Below are positions 1 to 9,138 of a DNA stretch of 64,000 nucleotides, one piece after another. The stretch lies in contig NC_092312.1 in NCBI RefSeq assembly GCF_036785885.1, positions 15,208,001 through 15,272,000 of the forward strand. The letters are read 5' to 3'. The notes under the pieces are model-generated. The model saw only the letters and a list, made by a program, of their open reading frames with translations, had not been told where the DNA came from and made no database searches. This DNA comes from Coffea arabica (taxonomy: Eukaryota > Streptophyta > Magnoliopsida > Gentianales > Rubiaceae). Each line of letters opens with the position of its first letter. The stretch's first letter is position 1. The translations under genes and the position numbers were made by a program.

Positions 1-1618
1 ACAGAAAAAATAGATTCCTGTTTGTCCTCTGATACAATTTCGCAGAATGAAACATAAGAACCAGTATTATTACCATGTATCCATTAAAAATTTAAGCACC
101 TGTTTTTAGGAATTCTCTAGACCAACAAGAATGAAGCAAAGCATGCAAAAAGTCCTAGAGCTGACACTTACAAATTTGAGCCCATCCATATAGATTTCAA
201 AGACTAAACATTGTTTACCTTGAAGATTGCTTGCTCATACATCCAAAAAGAAAAACCCAAGCAAAACTTGCGCGTTGCATATTACCAGCTAAAATCTTCC
301 CTGTTCAATTTATTAATTTCAGTAAGCGATGACAACCCATAACCACCAATTTCCTATGTTAAATTTTCTGAAGTTCCCAGCCTTTCCCTTATCCTTCAAA
401 GAAGAACCCAAAGACACAATAATTCCACTCCAAGAATAATAATTTCTTATCATTATCCCAAATTGTTCAAAAGCAAAACAATTGAAAATGGAATGATACG
501 TTCAGAGGATCATAAACCCCAAATAAGAAAGATAAACCCAATTTGCGTAAATCAGAAAGCACACTTTAGCAAACAAATCCAATCATGCCAATTATTTGAA
601 AGTCACAAAAACTATTTGAAGGCCAAAATTTGAAGGTCACAAAGACTATGCCAATTATGTAGGATGTAACAATAGCAATAGTAATCATACACTGCTTGGA
701 TCATTACTCACACCGACTCAAAAATCAGCACAGAGACGTCAACAGGTGAAACGTTCTCAGACAACAAACCTTCAATCCTGAAATGTTATTTGATCCCATT
801 TTCAAGTCCCAAACAAAATCATTTCCATGTTGAAGGCAGCGGCCAACCAGTTCTACTAAAAGCATGCAAGTAATATAGCATCAGATCCAGACAATTTTTG
901 TTGATTGTAATCAAACCAGTACTATTCAAATTGATTTTTCTGAGCTCCTAGAGTTTTCAGTTGTATCACATTCAAATCCCGTGTTTACCGTACATTACAT
1001 GCTAATGTGTAACAGGCTACCTAACAGTTTCTTAGAATGGAAATCATCCTTCATGAGCAGCCAGTGACAACCCAAATTCCACTTTTCAGTTAAACCTGCT
1101 ACCATTACCTCCATCCTGACTCTTTCTTTCTCATCAAAATTCTCAGCAAATCTATTTAAGTTGAAGTGCTAAGCCATATGGATGGCATCAGACAATGGTC
1201 TTTAGTTAACATCCACTTAGAAAATTCTCCCAAAGTCCACTTAGTTTTTTTTTTTCCGCACAAAAGTCACAGCAGGAATACTAGGCAAGAAAAACACTCA
1301 TGAAATGCACCTTTTCCGCAAAATTAACAAAACCACAAAATGCAAACAAAGTCATTCAAGAATATGATCGCGAAAAGAACCCGGAAAACCCAAACTCGAT
1401 CAAAAATCAAGAAATGATAATCTTACTAGCCTCAATCGATAGCCATGAAACTTCAAAGAAAGTGAAAATTTCAAGATATAAACCCCACCAGTAACAGTAT
1501 CAGATGGCAGTAAACCGAAAGATCCCAACTTTTCGTTTTTTCGAGAGAGAGAGAGAGAGAGAAGAAAGTGATAGCATGGGGCCAAAAAAGTTGAAAAGAA
1601 AATGAAGGGATTACTAAC
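1..1618 (-). other. First intron of the ROP gene (partial)
   Basis: AT-rich sequence between the ROP exon-1 donor and the left edge. No conserved ROP exon or other coding segment is seen on either strand. It contains a (GA)n microsatellite at about 1543-1562, close to the donor. Short open frames here, such as one at 1300-1494, have no recognisable family and are taken as chance. Confidence 0.6.
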
Positions 1619-1717
1619 AGTGGGAAAGGTATTGCTGGTGTAGGAGATGAGTAGGCAAGTTTTACCCACAGCTCCGTCGCCGACGGTGACGCACTTAATG
1701 AACCTGGACGCGCTCAT
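1619..1717 (-). CDS. ROP: ROP/RAC small GTPase, exon 1 (5' partial gene)
   Basis: First coding exon of a plant Rho-type GTPase, a plasma-membrane switch that cycles between GDP and GTP to control polar growth, actin and NADPH oxidase. The ATG at 1717 opens 33 codons beginning [20 protein letters not shown]. The P-loop GDGAVGKT is at residues 13-20. The exon ends in TSNTFPT, the position where ROP genes are normally interrupted before the switch I segment. The donor is a GT right after the ACT codon (complement of 1617-1618). No second exon (switch I, DTAGQE) is found between 1 and 1618, so the first intron is at least 1.6 kb and the rest lies beyond the left edge. The N-terminus fits type I ROPs (ROP1-ROP6 group); the C-terminal CaaX that would settle this is not in the window. 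Confidence 0.93.
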
Positions 1718-2548
1718 TCTCGCAGCCTGAAAGCCTCAAAATGTCAAAACTATTCCTCCGGCGGGCCAATTCTTGCTTGTTTGTTTCTTATTTTTTGATC
1801 AGCACTTGGGAGTTCTCTTCTTGAGCTGTCGCTCCACTACTTGTTCAGCTAGTTTGCCGAGTATCCAACTGCACCCCCAAAAAAAAAAAAGGGGAAGGAA
1901 TCTTTAAGAGGGGAAATCAAAGCCCTAATTCTAAAGAACACTAATCATAAATGGGACGAAACGTGTAGAGGTGGAGATTGGAAAAAAACAGAGCACCTAA
2001 CTTTGCAAACGCCGAGTCAAGAATCACTATTGTGTAGCATTATCACCGATCCATCAAAATGACTGATTTTATTAAGTGAAATAAAAAAAAGAAAGGAAAA
2101 AGTTCGTTGTTATTGAAATCCATTCACCTTTGAGATTGAGTAAAGTTTATCTTGTGGTGGTGGCAGTGGCAGCAGCGGTAGTAGTTAGCACTTAGCAGCT
2201 CCCACAGACTGACTCCTTCCCCCAGTCCCAGTCCACCAGGACCAGACGAGGACGGCCCTGCCCTCCCAAACCAACCCAGAAAATTAAAATACAGAGTTAA
2301 AATCAAAAAATAAAAACAGAGTTAAGAAAATGGGAGAGAGCGAGAGAGTGAATGAATGGAGGGAGGGACAGCTTGAAGCCAGCTAATATTTGGCTTGCTT
2401 TGAGAGTGAGAGTTAGAGACCGCCAATCATTTGTTTGCACATACGCTGATACGCATACGCATTCCGCCAGCAGCCCCAATCCCAGCTTCAACGACCCTCC
2501 TTCCTCAAATATTTTTATGCACACTTTTCCTTACCCCCAAAAGTTTCT
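1718..2548. other. Upstream region of the ROP gene
   Basis: Presumed 5' UTR and promoter of the minus-strand ROP gene. It includes an A-run near 1879-1890 and GA/CT-rich patches around 2334-2415. No coding segment is recognisable and no TATA element can be assigned with confidence. Confidence 0.4.
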
Positions 2549-2551
2549 TTA

Positions 2552-3300
2552 GGCTTCGTTTGGGAGTTGAGGATTTGGACAGAAAAGAAAAGGAAATAAG
2601 AGAGTTTTTTTGTTTGTGAGTTTTTAGTAAGAAAGAAAAAAAAAAAAAAAAAAAGGAAGGATTCAAAAGGATGAATAGTCGGTAAAATTTTTCCTCCCAA
2701 ATTGGATGAAAATGGAGAGACAATTTGAGGAAGCTTGTAAATTTTTTTAAAATTATCCATGTTATCTTTAAAATGGTTTTAAACAAATATTTAATGACTT
2801 TCATATCTAAAATTATTCCATTAATTCTCAAAACTCCCAAACAACATAACAATCTCTTCTCTTCTTTTTTTAAAGCTTAGTTTTGGAAGTTAAGGGATAA
2901 AAAAGAAAAGAAGGGAAAATTTAAATTATGAGAAAAGAGAAGAGAATGGATTGTTATATTGTTTGGGAGTTTTGAGAATTAGTGGAATAATTTTGGATAT
3001 AAAAATTATTAAATATTTGTTTAAGACCTTTTTAAGGACAAAATAAGCATTCTAAAAAATTGACAAGCTTCCTCAAACTTTCTTTCCATTTCCTTTCAAT
3101 CTGGGAGGAAAAGTTTTGGCTACTATTCATCCTTTTACATCTTTCCATTTTCTTTCTTTTCTCCTTACTAAAATCTAACAAATGAAGGAAAACTTAATAT
3201 TCCCTTCCTTCCCTTTCTTTTTTGTCCAAATCCTCCACTCCCAACCGAAGCCTAAGTTTTCCCTTCTTCTCCTTTCTATCCTACACTTCCAAACAAAGCC
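2552..3300. mobile_element. Large foldback Tourist-like (PIF/Harbinger) element
   Basis: The element begins GGCTTCGTTTGG and ends CCAAACAAAGCC, an imperfect terminal inverted repeat, and is flanked on both sides by TTA (2549-2551 and 3301-3303), the usual target duplication of Tourist elements. Almost the whole interior is self-complementary: 2552-2870 pairs with about 2930-3253, and 2874-2920 pairs with 3254-3300, so the order is A, B, A', B'. A second internal end (CGAAGCC at 3246-3252) suggests nesting or rearrangement of two copies. No transposase is present. Confidence 0.72.
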
Positions 3301-3303
3301 TTA

Positions 3304-4536
3304 ATTTCGGGACAAGTGGTAAATTAATGGCCGATGATACTAATAAAAGACGGATGGTTTTTGTAAAGGGTGTTAACACATATAATCAATAGTATTTTTT
3401 TTGAATTTATATACTTTCTTTAATTAACGAGCATTCAATATTTGATTTTTTTCATTAACTTTATCTAAACTACATGTTAACCGGAGTGTTTGATTAGCAT
3501 CCATAGATGGACCATACAAAATGAGAGTATCCCTAATTACCTTTATCTGAAATAGATGATAATAAGTGTCCAATGAACACTCATTAGACGGACTCATAAA
3601 AAATAAGAAGACGAAGGCATCCATTAGAGAGACTCGTAAAAGATAATAGGATGAGTTCTAGTAGTTGTAAAAATATGTGCACGAAACTGTCTCAATTACT
3701 AGTCTACAACGTTATATAGTATGGATATTAAAATTTTGCAAAAGTGTGTGCTAGACTTACGAGAGTTTACAAAACGAAAATACTTAAAAATGTAGACATA
3801 ATGAGATGAGATAATATATAAATTTGAAGAAAAAAATTAGTAACTAAAACTTATCTCTAACTTGCAAAGTCACAACCTTTGTAATATTCTTTTTTTTTTC
3901 TTAAATGGATATGGTTAAATCTTAACTTCTTTCCCATAATTGATTCTCCTTTCTTCAAATAGGTAATAGATGAGCTGTTGCACTCGGTATATCTATGTAT
4001 TTTCTTTCCTTGTTCCCCAATCCATATTCCCAAATTTGTGCTAAAATCTTAGGCTTCAAATATCTTTCCCTAAAGAATAATTTCCCGAAAGGAAAATTGC
4101 TCTTTGGTGCTTGGAATCGTCACATGGCTTGGGTGCTAGGATTTGTCGTTGCTTTCACCATCAATCTGCGTGATATTTTTCTTTTCGTCTTAGCATTTAA
4201 CTGATTTTATTTTGCAAGTCTAATAGGCTAATACTATGGAAAATTATGTGCTTCTCATAGGCTTCCACCCCCAAAATTCTATGCTCCTTGTAGGTTTGTA
4301 CTCCCAATGATCAGGTATAGAATTCGAACTCTAAATCTAATAGCAGAATATGTTTCTTATAGGATTTATAGGCTTTTTTTTCCCCTTTAAGGTGCAAAAG
4401 TAGTAGAATTAGTTTTCTTTTTTTCCCCTTTTCGCATTTTAGCTACCATGTGTAATAATTTTGTTTTTTCCTTCGATAGTAACCTGCTTGTATAATGTTA
4501 ATCAGGAAATTTAGTGGATAATCATTCTTGAAACAT
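3304..4536. other. Intergenic, no gene seen
   Basis: AT-rich intergenic DNA. An open frame of 69 codons at 3995-4204 has no recognisable family, splice context or codon bias and is left unannotated. No repeat structure was recognised here. Confidence 0.5.
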
Positions 4537-5623
4537 GGGCCTCGTTTGGAACCTGAGTTTTTTGGACGTTGATCTAAAACTTTACTATAGATCACTGTAA
4601 AAATTGTAGAAAAACTTTTGTAAGATGAAAAACTTTTTTTCCTTTTCATTTTCTTTCTTTCATTTTCTTTTTCTTTTTCTTTTTTTTCCTTTCTTTCTTT
4701 TTTCTTTTCTTTCCTCCCTTCCCCTTCCCTCTCCTCCTTCCCTCCCCTGTTCCTCTCCCGAAACTGCCATCAAGCAATCTGCATCAGAAATTTTTTTTTT
4801 TGCATTTTCTCTCCCCATCTCCTACCCCGCCACCTCTCCCTCCCCCCTACCCATTTTCTCCTTAAACCTCTCCCTCTCCTCCCCTCTACCCTTCCCCCTC
4901 CAACACAAAAATTTTAAAAAGCCAAATCCACTCTCTCCATTTCCTTTTCAGTTTCCATCACACACACACATACTCTCTCTCTGTCTCTCTCTCTCTCTCT
5001 CCGTTCTTCTTGGCCGTTTCCGGTAAACCTCTTTCTACTTCACTACTGCAACTTTCCATCTTCATCTTCTCCACAAGATCTCGCTCAAATCACCAAAAAT
5101 ATACCATGCACTTCACACACAGCTTTTCTACGCGCGTATCTGCGTTCCCGTATAAGTATTTGTAACTACATGCGAGTTGTCCTTTTTGTTTTTTTAGGGT
5201 AATTTTGCTGTGTTTTGTGGTGAATCTGCTAAATTTTAGTGGAAGAGGAGATTTGTAAAGGAAATGGAGGAAAATGTAGGAGCTGAAGATCGCAAAGGGA
5301 GGAAGTCCGTGGCTGCGGAAGACTAACTGCCACTTTCCCTATCAGTTTTGGGAGTTTGATCCGAACGCCACCATTTTGGAAGGAGAACTAGCCACAATCG
5401 AGGAGGCTCGCGAGAATTTCTGCATTAATCGGTTCGAGAAAAAGCACAGCGGCAAAGGGGAGGATGGCAGGGGAGAGGGAGAAAGGGAAAAAAAAAAGGT
5501 TGACCGGCACCGAAAGAGGCGATCGGCGCTGGAGGTGGTGGTGGGTTGGGATGGGGAAGGAAGAAGAAGAAAAAGGGTAGGAAATTTTTTGGAAGTTTTG
5601 TGTGTTTTGGGTATTTTAAAGTA

Positions 5624-7167
5624 GGGCAAAGAATCTCAATGGCCCTCAAACTATTAGTCGGATGAACTTTTGGTCCCCAAATAATTAAAAGTGAATTTTT
5701 GGCCCCCGATCTATCCAAAATACAAAATGTTAGACCTTCTGTCAAAATCAGCAGTTAATATCGACGGAATCTACGATCACGTGAGACGCACACCGAAATA
5801 CGAAGGGCATTTTTATCCACAATGAGCTGTGTTCCACTCGATAAAATGGAGCTAAAAATAATTTTGACCAAACAGTTTACTTTCACCACTATCTCTCCCT
5901 CTGTCTGCCATTATCGGCTACTGCTGCAGCTTCTCGACTACCAGCACCGTGGAAATGATTAATGTAAAAATGACTGCTTTGAGAGTGAAGCCAAACAAAG
6001 CCTGCATGCAAGAGGCACTACAGAGCATAGCCACCAATCCAAAGCCTTAAAGGGGTGGTGGGTCTCCCAGTGACGGTTGTCAAAAGCACAAAGGCAGCAA
6101 CCAACATAAACCCCAAGTTCCATATCAAATCAAGAATCACGAAGCGCCTTGAGAATGGACATTCTTGGCCTACTGGGAGTGATGGGCCATGGCCACGGTC
6201 ATCCCCATGCTCCTCCCTCTCCTCCTCCTCATCATCATCATCGTAATTATTGAAGAAAATCCTGTGGTGGTTCAAGGTGGCAGAGGTAAGTCTGGAGAAT
6301 GTGGTGGCTATATTGGTGGGGGGAGCTGCTGCTATGGCCATTCTAAAAAAGAAGCAAGCCTTGCTGCTGGTTCTCCAGGTCCATTTATAGGGATGATAAA
6401 ATTCCGGTGGCTGCAATCTACTCTTTTGCCCGATGAGAGAGAGCTGGTGCGGTCGGTGGCGGTAGTGAGTTTTGTTTTGTTTTGAGAGACACGGTTACAG
6501 TAGCAGTAGAGCAAAAAGATGCTCTGTTGGTCGACTCTGCTGCACTTTGGGAAGTGGGGGCCTACTGAGGATTGAGGAGAGACAATTAATCACCCATCTG
6601 TGCAATTCTCCATTTTGCAGCGACTTTCCTTTCTTGTCTTCTTACTTCTTCTTCATATGCATCTCTTTGCTGTTCAGTTACATTAATTCTTTTCAGAAGC
6701 CCAGGTATGACCTTCGTTGACCGGCTGCACATCTTCTTGTCAATTCACTGTCAAAAGCTGCAGCCACCATCCGCACATAGCGCAAATCTCTGCCCAGCAG
6801 CCACAATTCGTGCATGACCCTCGATATTTTCTCACACCTGTACAATGGGAAAGGCGGATTGTTGGTTTCTTGCATGCTTCCAGTTCAGCAACTTCTTTGG
6901 CTGCAATGGAGTTTTTCTTTGTCCAAGTTCGGGAAGGAGTCCCATTTAACCGAGTGGAACACAAGTCATTGTGGATAAAAATGCCCTTCATATTTCAGCA
7001 TGCGTCTCACGTGGTCGTAGATTCCGTCAGTATTAACTGCTGATTTTGACAGAAGGTCTAACATTTTGTACTTTGGATAAATCGGGGGCCAAAAGTTTAC
7101 TTTTAATTGTTTGGGGGCCAAAAGTTCATTCAGTTAATAGTTTGAGGGCCACTGGGACTTTTTGCCC
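5624..7167. mobile_element. Pack-MULE A (non-autonomous Mutator-like element)
   Basis: Terminal inverted repeats of about 226 bp (5624-5849 and 6942-7167) match closely in inverted orientation; each begins GGGCAAA when read inwards. The element is flanked by a perfect 9-bp direct repeat TTTAAAGTA at 5615-5623 and 7168-7176, the length typical of Mutator insertions. The interior carries a fragment of a RING E3 ligase gene on the minus strand and no transposase. Long similar TIRs, a 9-bp duplication and host gene sequence together define a Pack-MULE. Confidence 0.9.
5988..6416 (-). pseudogene. Captured RING-type E3 ligase gene fragment
   Basis: Fragment of a membrane RING finger E3 ubiquitin ligase of the At4g11680/At1g12760 type. 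The minus-strand frame from 6416 has an acidic run (DDDDEEEEREE), then a conserved pattern including RRFVILDLIWNLGF and PLRLWIGGYAL, which spans the first two predicted membrane segments of that family. The frame then meets TAG at 6018-6020 where the family has CAG (Gln), and continues CLLHAGFVWL in the same frame. The RING domain is absent, so only the N-terminal/TM part was captured. It lies wholly inside Pack-MULE A and is most likely non-functional. The family assignment rests on the IWNL...LWIGGYAL region only. Confidence 0.72.
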
Positions 7168-7282
7168 TTTAAAGTATGTAGGTTAAAAACTTCGATAAGT
7201 TTTTTGGGGTTCTTGTAGCAAAAGTTGTTAAAAAACTAGTAGTATACAAACTTGTGAAAAAATTGATGTTCCAAACAGGGCC

Positions 7283-7632
7283 ATGATTATTATTTTCTTT
7301 AATTTGGTTCTCTATCCACGGACATGTGAAAGGAATTTCTATATCTCCTAAAAGCTCTTTTACTTTGCTTGTGGACTGAGGTTAGATTTAAATTACAAAT
7401 TAGGGTTCACAGTTGCCCCTTTTATAATTTGAAAATAAATTTCATATTTTGACGCGCATTAGATAGTTCCCAAAGAGATCTATTAGCCAAACTTGATCCT
7501 ATGGATTAATGTTAGCTTTATTACTCAATTGATGATGAAAATTGATATATTCTGTAATTGCACGAGTGAGTTGCTAGTTGATGTATTAGCAAAAAAGACA
7601 AATTTTTCCAAGTACATCTATTCAATCATGTG
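7283..7632. other. Short intergenic spacer between two transposons
   Basis: AT-rich DNA between the GGGCC-ended element and Pack-MULE B. No gene, RNA or repeat was recognised. Confidence 0.45.
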
Positions 7633-8229
7633 CACAGATATGGAAAAATTGCACAAATCATCCCTCATATATTAGCGATGTGAAAATTTAGTCCATGAGA
7701 ACGAAAACGAGCATTTTTAGTCTATTCCAAATAGAAAATGATCAATTTTGGTCCCTGTTAGCTTTTCCGGGTAAATTCTTGACGGACCCAATTATTGGAA
7801 CATCACGTGACCAACTTTTGAGGGACAAAAAGGGCAAGTTACTCATCTTATTTTTTAATTTTTTTTAAAATAAAAAATTGAAAGACCCGATAAAAATTGG
7901 GAAAAAAACCCCAGAAATCAAATAAAAAAAGAAAAGAAAACTATGAAGAAACTATACAAACTAAAAACTAGATAAAAAATTTTGGATACTCTGGAAAATG
8001 ATAAAGGATAAACAAAATAAAATAAAAATCATCAATCGAGTCCAAATTTTTGAATAAATGTTGCCTCTTCTGTCTAATGTGCCGTCAAAAATCAATGTTG
8101 AATTTGGTTGAAAATTGGATATTTGCTTCTTCCATTTGCTTTCCCTCTTCATTTAGATTTTGTACAAGTGATTCTGAATGAAGGCCGTGATAAAGATGAT
8201 AATTGATGAAGAAGCACGCCAAAGATTAT

Positions 8230-8427
8230 TTAGTGAATGATGTATGTCAACACTAATGCCAGCAGCATTAGAACGTAGGCTATCCACTAATCTATCGCAG
8301 TACCATCGCTGCTGGTGGGAGTAGGAGCACGGGCATTAGCCATGGCAGCGGCAATGGGGAAAGCAGTGGCTAAAATGAGACAAATGACAGCCACCAATGC
8401 AATTGAAGCCCTTGACAACATCTCCAT
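8230..8427 (-). pseudogene. Captured arabinogalactan-peptide gene with nonsense codon
   Basis: The frame from ATG 8427 reads a signal peptide (start MEMLSRASIALVAVICLILA), then APTPTSSDGTAID, the short Pro/Ala/Ser/Thr glycomodule of arabinogalactan peptides such as AGP16/20/22. A TAG follows where the family has CAG (Gln). After it the same frame continues IAYVLMLLALVLTYIIH and ends in TAA, the hydrophobic GPI-anchor signal. The whole reading frame of a normal AG peptide (66 codons here including both stops) was therefore captured and later lost by one nonsense change plus a Gly-to-Trp change next to it. It lies inside Pack-MULE B. Confidence 0.85.
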
Positions 8428-8648
8428 TGTTGGGTAGGTTAGTTTTGTCTCCGAAAGAAAATTGGTTTCCGTTCCTCTGCGATGCGAACAGAAGAATATT
8501 GGATTTCTTACTCCCGTTCCTCTGTGAACAACGGCTATGCCTTTGGTTGAGGGAGGAGGAGGAGGAGTCGCAGCGGCAGGGTATGGGGGCAAATCACTTA
8601 TCTTAACCAAAATCTAAACTTATGAGATTTTTTCTTTACTGATTTTTG

Positions 8649-8826
8649 TTGCCACCCCGAATTGCTTCGCTTCAGGGGCTCAAAGTCTTAGACTTTGGCA
8701 ATAATCAGTTGTTCGGCGAGTTACCAAGCCAACTGGGTGAGTTGACTCGTCTTGAAATCCTCACCCTCGGTCCCAACCTCTACACTAGTGTCAGTCCGCG
8801 GGAGCTTGGAAATTTGGCCTTCCAAG
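8649..8826 (+). pseudogene. Captured leucine-rich-repeat fragment
   Basis: This frame encodes about two and a half plant extracellular LRR units: SLQGLKVLDFGNNQLFGELP and then LGELTRLEILTLGPN, matching the LxxLxxLxLxxNxLxGxLP pattern of LRR receptor kinases. No start codon context, signal peptide or kinase domain is present, and coding similarity fades after LGNLAFQ. The fragment lies inside Pack-MULE B in the opposite orientation to the AG-peptide gene, so the element joined pieces of two unrelated genes. Confidence 0.75.
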
Positions 8827-9138
8827 TAAGTTTGGTGGTTCTCCCATGGCAACTTCAAAGAAATTTAGGGATTTAAAGTGCTTTGAAGGAAGAAAAATAC
8901 CTATCATCTATATTTTTGTCAAGATCTGAGTGACTTGCCCTTTTTGTTCCTCAAAAGTTGGTCACGTGATGTTCTAATGACTGGTCCGTCAAAAATTCAC
9001 ACGGAAAAGCTAACAGGGACCAAAATTAATCATTTTTTGTTTGTAATAAACTAAAAATGCTCGTTTTCGTTCTCAGGGACTAAATTTTCACATCGCTAAT
9101 ATGTGAGGGACGATTTGTGCAATTTTTCCCACAAATAT

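Larger units (their letters stand above)
4537..7282. mobile_element. GGGCC-ended TIR element interrupted by a Pack-MULE
   Basis: The left end starts GGGCCTCGTTTGGAACC and the right end finishes with GTTCCAAACAGGGCC, an inverted repeat with one small indel. Inside are a long pyrimidine-rich stretch (about 4630-5010) and a GC-rich patch (about 5350-5580). Both ends and the GC-rich patch resemble the element at 39334-41001. A Mutator-like element occupies 5624-7167 within it. A clean target duplication for the outer element was not found (CAT on the left, ATG on the right), so its superfamily is open. No transposase frame is seen. Confidence 0.65.
7642..9129. mobile_element. Pack-MULE B (non-autonomous Mutator-like element)
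   Basis: Inverted terminal repeats of about 203 bp (7642-7844 and 8928-9129), each beginning GGAAAAATTGCACAAATC read inwards. The flanks carry a 9-bp duplication with one mismatch: CACAGATAT at 7633-7641 and CACAAATAT at 9130-9138. The TIR sequence differs from Pack-MULE A, so it belongs to another MULE family. The interior holds two host-derived segments in opposite orientation, an arabinogalactan-peptide gene (-) and an LRR fragment (+). No transposase is present. Confidence 0.87.

Noticed and set aside
4625..5026. 133-codon Ser/Phe/Leu/Pro-rich frame
   Set aside because: Low-complexity pyrimidine tract inside a transposon.
6693..6991. Cys- and Arg-containing minus-strand frames inside Pack-MULE A next to the right arm
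   Set aside because: Could be a second captured fragment, but no family could be recognised and two overlapping frames compete.
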